Below are positions 14,021 through 21,700 of a stretch of DNA of 28,655 nt, in pieces. Each line of letters starts with the position of its first letter. The stretch's first letter is position 1. The DNA is from CAADGU01 sp964581605. Its GTDB lineage: Bacteria; Chloroflexota; Anaerolineae; Promineifilales; Promineifilaceae. Under the pieces are notes generated by a model. The model worked only from the letters and a program-made list of their open reading frames with translations. It did not search any database and had not been told where the DNA came from. The stretch is from NCBI GenBank assembly GCA_964581605.1, contig CAZOPF010000077.1:1-28655 (forward strand). The letters run 5' to 3'. A program made the position numbers and the translations under genes.

Positions 14021-15304
14021 ATGGAAACTGTAGATTTGCTCATTACCAATGCCAGCCAGCTTTGTGTGATTCCAGGGCCAGACGGCCCACAGCGTGGTGG
14101 CAAATTGGGCGACCTGGGGCTGATTCCCCACGGGGCTGTCGCCGTGGCCGATGGCAAAATTGTGGCGGTGGGGGATACGGCCGTCCTCCAATCCCACTAT
14201 CATGCCCAAACTGTCATTGATGCACACGGCCGTGCCGTCATCCCCGGCTTTGTGGACCCCCACACCCACATTCCCTGGATGGGCGACCGCGCCGCCGAAT
14301 TTGAGCAGCGCATTGCCGGAGCCAGCTACATGGAGATCATGGCGGCGGGTGGCGGCATCATGTCCACCGTGCGGGCCACGCGGCAGGCCAGCATGGCCAA
14401 CCTGGTGGCCGACAACCGGCCCCGGCTGGCGCGAATGCTGCAACACGGCACCACCAGCGCGGAAACGAAAACGGGCTACGGCCTGGAAACGGCCGCCGAA
14501 CTGCGCCAACTCGACGCCATCGCCGCCCTGCACCAGGCACAGCCCATCGAATTGACCCCCACCTTTTTGCCCGCCCATGCCATACCGGCCGAGTATCACG
14601 GCCGTACCGAAGCCTACGTCCAGGTGGTCATTGACGAGATGTTGCCTGCCGGGGCTGCCTGGGCACAGGAACACCACACTCCCCTTTTCTGTGATGTCTT
14701 CTGCGAAGATGGCGTCTTTGACGTAGACCAGACCCGGCGCATCCTCACGGCCGCCGCCGCGCTGGGCTACCGGTTAAAGGTTCACGCCGACGAATTTGTG
14801 GGGCTGGGCGGCACGAAGCTGGCGGTAGAATTGGGGGCGATTTCGGCCGATCATCTGGTTAAGACGCCCGCCGAAGATATTGTTGCCTTGGGCACAGGGG
14901 AAACCATCGCTGTCGGGCTGCCCGGCACACCTTTTGGCCTGGCCGAGCGGGATTACACGCCCGCGCAGGCCATCTTGCAGGCGGGTGGCACGCTGGCGCT
15001 GGCTACCGATTGCAACCCTGGCACCTGCTGGTGTGAGTCCATGCAAATGGTTATCGCCCTGGCCTGCCGCTATATGAAGCTGACACAGGCGCAGGCATTG
15101 GTCGCCGCTACGCTGAACGCGGCCCACGCCATTGGCCGGGGGCACGAAATTGGCAGCCTGGAGCCGGGCAAGCAGGCGGACATCCTCATCCTGGGCGCAG
15201 CCAATTACCGGCAACTTGGCTACCGCTTTGGCACCAATCTGGTGCAAACGGTGATCAAGAAAGGGGTGGTGGTGGCCAATGGTCAATTAACAATTGATCA
15301 TTGA
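14021..15304 (+). CDS. hutI: Imidazolonepropionase
   Basis: 427 residues. Third step of histidine degradation: hydrolysis of 4-imidazolone-5-propionate to N-formimino-glutamate. An amidohydrolase fold with metal ligands H81 and H83 in GFVDPHTHIPWMGDR, then GTTSAETKTGYGL, ELTPTFLPAHAIP, LKVHADEF and the LATDCNPGTC segment holding the metal Asp; length and motifs match the family. Start ATG has a clear GGAGG 4 nt away. The last residues (GQLTIDH) and TGA are written by a CAATTGATCATTGACCATTG repeat array, so the tail is probably repeat-derived. No hutH, hutU or hutG is visible nearby, so the rest of the pathway must be elsewhere. Confidence 0.96.
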   Translation: METVDLLITNASQLCVIPGPDGPQRGGKLGDLGLIPHGAVAVADGKIVAVGDTAVLQSHYHAQTVIDAHGRAVIPGFVDPHTHIPWMGDRAAEFEQRIAGASYMEIMAAGGGIMSTVRATRQASMANLVADNRPRLARMLQHGTTSAETKTGYGLETAAELRQLDAIAALHQAQPIELTPTFLPAHAIPAEYHGRTEAYVQVVIDEMLPAGAAWAQEHHTPLFCDVFCEDGVFDVDQTRRILTAAAALGYRLKVHADEFVGLGGTKLAVELGAISADHLVKTPAEDIVALGTGETIAVGLPGTPFGLAERDYTPAQAILQAGGTLALATDCNPGTCWCESMQMVIALACRYMKLTQAQALVAATLNAAHAIGRGHEIGSLEPGKQADILILGAANYRQLGYRFGTNLVQTVIKKGVVVANGQLTIDH

Positions 15305-15320
15305 CCATTGACTGTTGATC
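15281..15320. repeat. Heptad array ATTGATC/ATTGACC/ATTGACT at hutI end
   Basis: Seven-base periodic TTGA units span the hutI stop codon. TGGTCAA and TTGACCA form inverted arms. One TTGACT unit is placed to act as the -35 of the next gene. Confidence 0.7.
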
Positions 15321-15341
15321 AAAACAGCTATAATCCCGCCT
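15308..15341 (+). promoter_or_regulatory. Leaderless-type promoter of the permease gene
   Basis: TTGACT (15308-15313), 15-bp spacer, perfect TATAAT (15329-15334), seven bases, then the ATG at 15342. The -35 is provided by the heptad array. No Shine-Dalgarno is seen, so the transcript should begin at or next to the start codon. Confidence 0.6.
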
Positions 15342-16406
15342 ATGGAAACGACGGAGTTGGAACAGCAGCCAGAGGAAGTGGCCGGGCACACGGCCGTCGC
15401 CGCCCCTGACAAACGCTTCCAAAACGCCATCCGCCTGCTGGTAGGGGCGCTGGTGTTGCTCATCCTCATCAGTGCCTTGCCCAGTCTCAACCTGCAATTT
15501 GCCAGTGACCGACTGCAAACGTTCACCACCATCTTCCTGGGCATCTTCATCGAAGCTGTCCCCTTCCTCTTAGCCGGATCTCTCGTTTCCGGGCTGATCG
15601 CCGTCTTTGTAGACCAGAACACTATCGCCCGCTACGTGCCGCGCCGGGCTGTGCCGGCCGCTTTTACTGGTGCGCTGATGGGGTTTGCCTTCCCGGTATG
15701 TGAATGTGGCGTTGTGCCCGTCACCCGCCGCCTGTACCAGAAAGGGCTGCCGCTGCCGGTGGGCATCGCCTTTTTGCTCAGCGCGCCGGTGATTAACCCG
15801 GTGGTGCTGGTCAGCACCTATGCCGCCTTTGGTTTTGGGCCAATTTTGATCGGCCGTTACATTTTGACCTTTATCATCGCCTTCCTGGTGGGTCTGGTGT
15901 TCCACTTTGCCAAACCGACCGAGGTGCTGCGGCCGCCGGAAGAGACGGGCATTGGCCTGCCCCAAAGCTATCATGCGCCGGAAGCGGCCGCTAAAGGGCA
16001 AAATCGCCCCCGGACGGCCGTTGTCACCGCCGCCGATGATTTTCTGGACATGGCCCGCTACCTGATCATTGGCTCCATGCTGGCCGCCGGGATGCAGACC
16101 TTTGTCTCCCAGGCGGTGCTGCTGCAATTTGGCAGCGGGCCGGTGCTTTCGGTGGTGGCGATGATGGTGTTGGCCTTTGTGCTCTCTATTTGCTCCACCG
16201 TAGACGCTTTCCTGGCGCTCTCCTTTGTCAACACCTTCACCGTTGGCTCCATTCTTAGCTTCCTGGTCTTTGGGCCGATGGTAGACATCAAAAGTGCGAT
16301 GATGTTCCTGGGCGTCTTCCGCCGCCGCATTGTGCTCTATCTCATCTTGCTGCCGCTGTTGTTTACGCTCTTGTTTACGTTGATTATCAATTTGTTCATA
16401 TTGTGA
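15342..16406 (+). CDS. YraQ/UPF0718-type permease
   Basis: 354 residues from the ATG at 15342 (an in-frame codon at 15315 lies before the promoter). Two hydrophobic halves of about four segments each are separated by a hydrophilic linker (about 208-240). The first half carries the family hallmark PVCECGVVPVTRRLYQKGLPL, SAPVINPVVLVST; the second has LSICSTVDAFLALSFVNTF. This matches predicted permeases of the YraQ/DUF318 group, whose substrate is not established. It is followed by its usual partner, a DUF1980/TIGR03943 protein, 74 bp downstream. The TGA stop begins a GAGATTGG repeat array. Confidence 0.9.
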   Translation: METTELEQQPEEVAGHTAVAAPDKRFQNAIRLLVGALVLLILISALPSLNLQFASDRLQTFTTIFLGIFIEAVPFLLAGSLVSGLIAVFVDQNTIARYVPRRAVPAAFTGALMGFAFPVCECGVVPVTRRLYQKGLPLPVGIAFLLSAPVINPVVLVSTYAAFGFGPILIGRYILTFIIAFLVGLVFHFAKPTEVLRPPEETGIGLPQSYHAPEAAAKGQNRPRTAVVTAADDFLDMARYLIIGSMLAAGMQTFVSQAVLLQFGSGPVLSVVAMMVLAFVLSICSTVDAFLALSFVNTFTVGSILSFLVFGPMVDIKSAMMFLGVFRRRIVLYLILLPLLFTLLFTLIINLFIL

Positions 16407-16467
16407 TTGGAGATTAGAGATTGGAGATTGGAGATTGGCGGCTTCAATCTCCAATCTCTGATCTCCT
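16404..16467. repeat. Inverted GAGATTGG heptad array
   Basis: Four tandem GAGATTGG/GAGATTAG units (16406-16438) face TCAATCTCCAATCTCTGATCTCC. The array joins the stop of the permease gene to the start region of its partner. Confidence 0.75.
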
Positions 16468-16480
16468 CCCGGTATCTGCC

Positions 16481-17257
16481 ATGCGCCTGAAAACAATCAT
16501 CAAAGTGATCCTTTTCATCAGTCTGGGGCTGTTTCTGGCCAGCCGGTTGGTCAATGGTACGTTGAGCTTTTATATCCATCCGCGCTTTAATGTGCTTACG
16601 GCCGTAGCCGCCATCACCTTCATCCTCATGGGCCTCATCTACGCCTATCAGCACCGCCAAACCATCCTCACCGGGGCAGATGACCATGACCACGACCCCC
16701 ACGACCATGATCATGGTCACGACCACGACCACAGCCACGATCTTTCCTGGTTGGCGCTGGCCATCCTGGCAATTCCCGTATTGTTGGGGGTGATGGTGCA
16801 ACCCAAACCATTGGGGGCGGCCGCGTTGGGGAATCGGGAGATCAACACCAGTATGCTGGCGTCGGCACAGGCGCCCGGCGGCAGCCAGTTAGCCGTTATC
16901 CCTACGGCCGGGGAACGCAATATCCTGGACTGGCTCTACCTGTTCCGTGACCAGGGCGAGGCGGCCGCCTTCGACGGTGAGCCGGTGCATGTCATCGGGT
17001 TTGTCTACCGGGATGACCGCTTCGCCGCCGATGAATTTATGGTCAGCCGCTTCACGGTTAGTTGTTGTGTGGCCGACGCCGCCCCCATTGGCCTGATTGT
17101 GCGCTGGCCCGCTGCGCCGGAACTGGCGGCCGATCAGTGGGTGGAGGTAAAGGGAACCTTTCTGGCTGGGACATTTAACGGTGACGATTTACCCCTGCTC
17201 ATTGCCGACGAGGTGGTCATCACCGAGCCACCGGCGCAACCTTATCTGTATCAGTAG
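16481..17257 (+). CDS. DUF1980/TIGR03943-type permease partner with His-Asp-rich loop
   Basis: 258 residues from the ATG at 16481; the open frame upstream to 16421 only translates the repeat array. Two TM segments (about 8-26 and 35-55) are followed by a loop of alternating His and Asp (DDHDHDPHDHDHGHDHDHSHD, about 68-88), then a third hydrophobic segment (WLALAILAIPVLLGVMV) and a C-terminal domain with HVIGFVYRDDRF, VSRFTVSCCVADAAPIGLIV and WVEVKGTF. This is the YcgQ-like partner of YraQ-type permeases. The His-Asp loop strongly suggests metal binding (inference). The TAG stop is within a palindromic repeat. Confidence 0.88.
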   Translation: MRLKTIIKVILFISLGLFLASRLVNGTLSFYIHPRFNVLTAVAAITFILMGLIYAYQHRQTILTGADDHDHDPHDHDHGHDHDHSHDLSWLALAILAIPVLLGVMVQPKPLGAAALGNREINTSMLASAQAPGGSQLAVIPTAGERNILDWLYLFRDQGEAAAFDGEPVHVIGFVYRDDRFAADEFMVSRFTVSCCVADAAPIGLIVRWPAAPELAADQWVEVKGTFLAGTFNGDDLPLLIADEVVITEPPAQPYLYQ

Positions 17258-17282
17258 AGACGTTGCAATGCAACGTCTCTAC
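17254..17282. repeat. Perfect 14-bp palindrome GTAGAGACGTTGCA
   Basis: GTAGAGACGTTGCA, one central base, and its exact complement. It supplies the TAG stop codon of the upstream gene and lies 11 nt before the next start. The outer GTAGAG resembles the 24358 palindrome. It has no U-tract, so it is a repeat element rather than a typical terminator. Confidence 0.85.
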
Positions 17283-17293
17283 CATAGCGGTAA

Positions 17294-18682
17294 ATGGGTA
17301 TGACGTTTTCCAGGTTTGATGCGGTGGTGTGGGCAGTGGCGGCGGGGCTGGCGGGGCTGGTAGCGGCCGTCATTTTTATGGGCAGCCGGGTAGGGCTGGC
17401 GGTGGTGGGCCAAACGCCCGCGCCGGAGGCGTCCCATGTATCCACCCAAACGCAAATTCGGGTGCAGTTTGCGGATGTGTTGGTGAGTGCGTCAGACACG
17501 GCCGTGACCCTCTCTCCCTTTATCTCCGGCACCACCACATTGGAAGGGGATACGCTCATTTTCCAACCAGCTGTGCCCCTGGCGGCCAACGCCACCTATG
17601 AAGTCACCATTGAACCAGGCGTGCAGGCGGCCAACGGCCGTGCCCTGCACGACTCGCTCACCTGGCAATTCCAGACCGGGCAGCCGCGCATCCTCTTCAT
17701 CCAACCAGACCCGGAGGGGCCAGACCAGCTTTTTGTGGCCGACCAGGACGGCCGTCAGCCACCCACCCAGTTGAGCCAGACCAATGCTTCTGTGCTTGAT
17801 TTTGCCGTTGCCCCGGATAGCTCGCGGATCGCCTACACGGTGTTGACCAATGACCAACAGATGAGCGGCACGGCCGACCTGTGGCTGATGAACGCCGACG
17901 GTTCGGAACAACACATGATGCTGGCCTGCCCGGAAGCGATGTGCAGCCGCCCGGTGTGGACGCCGGACGGCCGTCGCCTGGTGTATGAGCGGCGTGAAAT
18001 TTTAAACCCCGGCGCGCCGCCGGGTAATCCCCGCCTCTGGTGGCTGGATGTAACCAGTGGTCAGACTGTGCCCGTTTTTGCCGAGAGCCAGTTGTTGGGG
18101 CTGTTTGCCGCCATTTCCCCCGACGGCCGTTGGCTGAGTTACGTCTCCCCCACCGACCAGGGTATTCAGTTATACAATCTGGAAGAGGGGACGGGAGTGC
18201 TGGTGCCGAACAAGATGGGCACGGCCGTTGCCTGGCATCCCGGCAGCGAAAAAATTGCCCTGGCCGATATTGTCACCTCGGACACGGATTGGGGGGTGGT
18301 CATCTCCACCATCGCCATACCGGGCGGTGATGTGACCACGCTCAGTCAATCTGAGGATGGTGGGTTGGATGTGGACGATAGCAACCCGTCGTGGTCGCCG
18401 GATGGGTCGCGGCTGGCTTTTGGCCGCAAGGAGGCCCGCAGCGCCATGGGCCGCCAGATTTGGCTGATGGATGCGGATGGCACGGCCGTCCTCCCCCTCA
18501 GCGGCGACCCGGATATTCATCACAGCGCGTTTTATTGGTCGCCAGACGGCCGTAGCCTCCTCTACCAGCGGTACAATCTCAAAGAACTGTATGCCCAACC
18601 CGGCGTCTGGGTCATAGACATCCAAACGGGCCAAACCACGGAAATCGCCTACCCCGCCACCCAACCCGCCTGGCTGCCATAA
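17294..18682 (+). CDS. Membrane-anchored Ig-like (SbsA/Big_5-type) plus TolB-type beta-propeller protein
   Basis: 462 residues. An N-terminal uncleaved-looking TM segment (AVVWAVAAGLAGLVAAVIFMG, about 10-30) anchors an extracytoplasmic protein. Residues about 45-130 form an Ig-like domain with the pattern TQIRVQFADVLVSASD ... LIFQPAVPLAANATYEVTIEPG typical of Big_5. From about 135 to the end PD40/TolB-like blades recur (for example FAVAPDSSRIAYTV, PVWTPDGRRLVYERRE, AISPDGRWLSYVS, PSWSPDGSRLAFGRK, FYWSPDGRSLLYQRY). These propellers bind peptides or scaffold surface complexes; no catalytic residue is evident. ACGGCCGT is particularly frequent here, writing DGR or TAV. Its stop TAA is followed by a TAATTGGG array. 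Confidence 0.85.
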   Translation: MGMTFSRFDAVVWAVAAGLAGLVAAVIFMGSRVGLAVVGQTPAPEASHVSTQTQIRVQFADVLVSASDTAVTLSPFISGTTTLEGDTLIFQPAVPLAANATYEVTIEPGVQAANGRALHDSLTWQFQTGQPRILFIQPDPEGPDQLFVADQDGRQPPTQLSQTNASVLDFAVAPDSSRIAYTVLTNDQQMSGTADLWLMNADGSEQHMMLACPEAMCSRPVWTPDGRRLVYERREILNPGAPPGNPRLWWLDVTSGQTVPVFAESQLLGLFAAISPDGRWLSYVSPTDQGIQLYNLEEGTGVLVPNKMGTAVAWHPGSEKIALADIVTSDTDWGVVISTIAIPGGDVTTLSQSEDGGLDVDDSNPSWSPDGSRLAFGRKEARSAMGRQIWLMDADGTAVLPLSGDPDIHHSAFYWSPDGRSLLYQRYNLKELYAQPGVWVIDIQTGQTTEIAYPATQPAWLP

Positions 18683-18756
18683 TGAGTAATTGGGTAATTG
18701 GGTAATTGGATAATTGAAGCGGCTAATTACCAAATTACTCAATTACATAATTACGG
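18683..18756. repeat. Inverted TAATTGGG heptad array
   Basis: GAGTAATTGGGTAATTGGGTAATTGGATAATTG faces GCTAATTACCAAATTACTCAATTACATAATTAC. Same family as at 307-413. It starts right after the propeller gene stop. Confidence 0.75.
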
Positions 18757-18839
18757 CACGGTTACTTAGAAGCGGGAAGTCCGATTACCGACCACCGAAC
18801 ACCGATTACGGACTTTGGATTACACACCTGAAGGGCGCT

Positions 18840-19009
18840 ATGACAGAAAATGTAATTGAAACGAAGGGATTGACGGTGTATTACGGCCGTCACTGGGGCA
18901 TTTTAGGCGTAGGCCTGACCGTGTTCTTTTCCTGCTGGCGGTGTGGGCCTTCCAGCGGGGGAATATCACCATCGGCGCCTGGCCCTGGCAGCGGGCGAAG
19001 GTATCGTGA
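18840..19009 (+). pseudogene. ABC transporter deletion scar (ATPase start joined to permease end)
   Basis: The ATG at 18840, with AAGGG just upstream, reads MTENVIETKGLTVYYGRHWGI, the usual beginning of an ABC ATPase. After about 18920 the protein-like frame is a different one: DRVLFLLAVWAFQRGNITIGAWPWQRAKVS and TGA at 19007, resembling the last helix and tail of an ABC-2 type permease. No Walker A is left. The simplest reading is a deletion removing most of an ATPase gene and most of the following permease gene. It ends just before a strong terminator. Confidence 0.6.
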
Positions 19010-19014
19010 GCAAC

Positions 19015-19046
19015 AAAAAAGCCCCCGGCAAACCGGGGGCTTTTTT
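19015..19046. terminator. Bidirectional intrinsic terminator
   Basis: A6, GCCCCCGG, loop CAAA, CCGGGGGC, T6. A perfect 8-bp GC stem flanked by A and T runs, placed between the ABC scar (plus) and the PKD protein gene (minus), which converge here. Confidence 0.93.
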
Positions 19047-19061
19047 GATTGAGCCACTCGT

Positions 19062-21452
19062 TTACTCTTCCCTGATGATCGCGGGCAGGTAAACAGAATT
19101 GTCAAAAACAGGTGCGGCCGTAATTTCAATCACGGCCGTTACCGAAGTGCGCCCCACTATATTGGCAGCCGTCAGCGTCACGGTGAAACTGCCGGTGGCG
19201 GTAAAAGTATGCGTGGGATTAACGTCGGCGACAACGGGGGTGCCATCACCAAAGTCCCAGGTGTAGGTGATGGGTGGTGTGCCTATGGTGAGATTGGTGA
19301 AGTTGAGCGGTTGGTTGACAACAGCCGGGGTCGTAACCGTAAAGGCGGCCGTAGGCGCAACAGGCGAATTATCAACGGTGAGCACACTGGTAGCCAGGGC
19401 ATTGCCAAACGGGCTGTTTACGGCCAGCGTTATGGTATATGTGCCCGCGCTGGCATAAATGTGGGTCGGGTTCTCAGCCGTCGAGAGAGCTGTTTCATCG
19501 CCAAAGTCCCACAAGTAGCTCAGTTCAGGCGTACCTGTTGACTGGTTAGTGAACTGCACAGGCCATTGTGCGGAGGCAGAAGTGGGGTGGGTGAACACGG
19601 CCGTTGGCGCCACCCCCACCCGCACCACATCGGAATGAGCATCATACCCAAGTCCGGAAGTAGCCGTGAGTACAACAGTGTAGTCCCCTTCAGTGGCATA
19701 ATTATGAGTCGGGTTCTCAAGGTTTGAAAGCGGACTGCCATCACCGAAGTTCCAGGTGTATGTAATAGTCCCATTGCCAATGGAGGTGTTTGTAAACACA
19801 GCATTGTTACCCAACACAACCGGGCTATTATGTTCAAAACCAGCATTTACTGGCACAAACAGCGGCCCCATGTAACAAGGATACGTTTCTGGGTTCGGTT
19901 CACCCGCCACCGTCCAGCAGTAATAATCCGGCGCGGTCGCGTCGGTCACACCCTGGGGCACATACCAGAGGACGATGTTCTGGCTGTCAATGTTTTCTCC
20001 ATTCAGATACAGGTGCGGCCCCTGCTGGTGATCGTCGTGACAACAGCCGCTAGAGAAAACGTAGAGATCCCCATCTCCTTCATTTGCATGGTGCAGAGTA
20101 GGATACAAGAAGGGATCATCGCCCTCGCCATTCTCAAACTGCCCCACATCCTGGACAATGTAATAGCCCAAACCACTGACGGTATCCTGAATCATCCAAC
20201 TGTATCCGTTCGCGTTAATCTGGTGTGGCCCATGCCCGGTTTCTGTGTATGGAACCAGGTAATCTTCCGTAGCCATGGCCTGCCAGGCCACGCCATCCCA
20301 CCGGCTGAAGCGATCATTATCGTCACCATTAACAGCCATGTTGATGCGTACCACCGGACGGTAGGTCGCATTGGTGCCACAGCCCCGGCCGTAAGCGATG
20401 CTGACCGGACGAAAACTACCATCCGCATAAAAACGAATACGCTGTTCATAGCGGTAATTACAACCGGCGCCCCAATTGCCCATGCGGAAATCTTGCACCA
20501 CTTCAAACCCAATCACATTGTTTTGGTCATCCAACAAATCTAATATCTGCGTATTGCCATAGGGATAGATGGTATAACCACCACCGCCAGAATTGCAGCC
20601 GGTGGTGTCTTGATAACCAGAGCTGCCGTAATCGGCGTGCCACTCCACCAGTTTAATGCTGGTAATGACCGGGGCACCGTTGTACGTCACGCTGTAAACA
20701 TTCAAGCCATCATGGCTGGTGGTCACGTAACTCAACGACCAGCCATCACGAGTAATAGACTGGGCATTATTACAATCGGTAGGCACAAAGGGTTCAAAGC
20801 TGCCCGCCGGAGGCAAGTCCGTCTCAAAAACGCCCAGAAATTTCTCGTCGGTGAGGTCAACAATAGCCCAGATAACCCGTTCATCGTCGGCAGCAAAAGC
20901 GGGGGCTACACACAGGTGATCCACGCTACAAGGGGAGTCCACAAAATCGGCAAATACGGCCGCCAACACTTTATCTGGGTGTGGTTTGTAACCCAACGCA
21001 GTAATGACTTCGGGGGCATTGGTGGCAATCTCCAGCGAGAGATCATGTAACCGTTTGTTGATGCCGGGGCGCAAATGTGGCTGGCGGACAACATCCAGCA
21101 CTTCACGGGTGTCCATGCGGACAAAGGCGGTCACGGCCGTGTCTTCATCCCACAGATAAATCTCCACCTGGCGGCAGTCGGTCGTCGCACAGACAGCCAG
21201 GGCTTCCGGGTATGGCCCCAGAACGACCCGGCTCACCCCAAACACCTCAGAACGATGTCCATTGGTTTGCGCCTGCACACGCGGGTCGGCCAGCGCCAGT
21301 TCTTGCGCCAGCTGCTGTTCCGGGGTCATCTGGGCAGCAATGGGCATCGTGGCCGTTTTGCCGCGCACTTCGGCTGCCGGTTTGAGCAGGAGGGTGGCGA
21401 TGACGGCCGTTAACAACCCCACCACCAAAAAAATCAAAACCAGTCGTTTCAT
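19062..21452 (-). CDS. Secreted copper-amine-oxidase-like protein with three PKD domains
   Basis: 796 residues from the ATG at 21452, preferred over 21530 because GAGGTG precedes it and a signal-anchor (RLVLIFLVVGLLTAVIATLLL) follows. Residues about 60-510 resemble copper amine oxidase: GLNVYSVTYNGAPV and the NYRYEQRIRFYADGSF stretch match the region of the topaquinone tyrosine (Y333), and NIVLWYV the late strand. However, the catalytic base position reads YGSS instead of YGDP, and the His-x-His copper ligands are absent around TYRPVVRINM, so oxidase activity is doubtful. Three PKD domains follow (about 535-612, 615-693, 700-780; WNFGDGS, WDFGDET, WDFGDGT). The protein ends SVYLPAIIREE, like other surface proteins of this lineage. 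Role: probably extracellular binding. Confidence 0.8.
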   Translation of the reverse strand: MKRLVLIFLVVGLLTAVIATLLLKPAAEVRGKTATMPIAAQMTPEQQLAQELALADPRVQAQTNGHRSEVFGVSRVVLGPYPEALAVCATTDCRQVEIYLWDEDTAVTAFVRMDTREVLDVVRQPHLRPGINKRLHDLSLEIATNAPEVITALGYKPHPDKVLAAVFADFVDSPCSVDHLCVAPAFAADDERVIWAIVDLTDEKFLGVFETDLPPAGSFEPFVPTDCNNAQSITRDGWSLSYVTTSHDGLNVYSVTYNGAPVITSIKLVEWHADYGSSGYQDTTGCNSGGGGYTIYPYGNTQILDLLDDQNNVIGFEVVQDFRMGNWGAGCNYRYEQRIRFYADGSFRPVSIAYGRGCGTNATYRPVVRINMAVNGDDNDRFSRWDGVAWQAMATEDYLVPYTETGHGPHQINANGYSWMIQDTVSGLGYYIVQDVGQFENGEGDDPFLYPTLHHANEGDGDLYVFSSGCCHDDHQQGPHLYLNGENIDSQNIVLWYVPQGVTDATAPDYYCWTVAGEPNPETYPCYMGPLFVPVNAGFEHNSPVVLGNNAVFTNTSIGNGTITYTWNFGDGSPLSNLENPTHNYATEGDYTVVLTATSGLGYDAHSDVVRVGVAPTAVFTHPTSASAQWPVQFTNQSTGTPELSYLWDFGDETALSTAENPTHIYASAGTYTITLAVNSPFGNALATSVLTVDNSPVAPTAAFTVTTPAVVNQPLNFTNLTIGTPPITYTWDFGDGTPVVADVNPTHTFTATGSFTVTLTAANIVGRTSVTAVIEITAAPVFDNSVYLPAIIREE

Positions 21453-21629
21453 ACTGCACCTCTTTGGGAAATAAATAGTGATAAAACTTATCGAATCGGT
21501 AGTCGCCACGAAGTGTGGCAAAACGGGCACAGTGTAGCACCCGATTCATGCAATCGCAACCATGGGAGTGCCTATTTTAGTGCATTTGTATCTTTGTGTT
21601 TTTGTGTTGAAGCCATTTATAAACTCAAA

Positions 21630-21700
21630 AACGCGATCACAAAATCACCAGATCACTAGATCACTAGATCACTAGATCACTAGATCACAAAATCACTCTA
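21630..21700. repeat. Tandem CTAGATCA octad array
   Basis: Five consecutive AGATCACT units (21650-21688), flanked by ATCACAAAATCAC on both sides. The TGA stop of the peroxidase gene is inside the array. Unlike the others it is mainly direct rather than inverted, though CTAGATCA units are near-palindromic. Confidence 0.8.

Noticed and set aside
13797..14033. Plus-strand 78-codon open frame before hutI
   Set aside because: No Shine-Dalgarno, no protein-like pattern, and it overlaps the hutI start and an inverted repeat.
21650..21690. Tandem CTAGATCA units as a possible CRISPR array
   Set aside because: Units are only 8 bp with no unique spacers.
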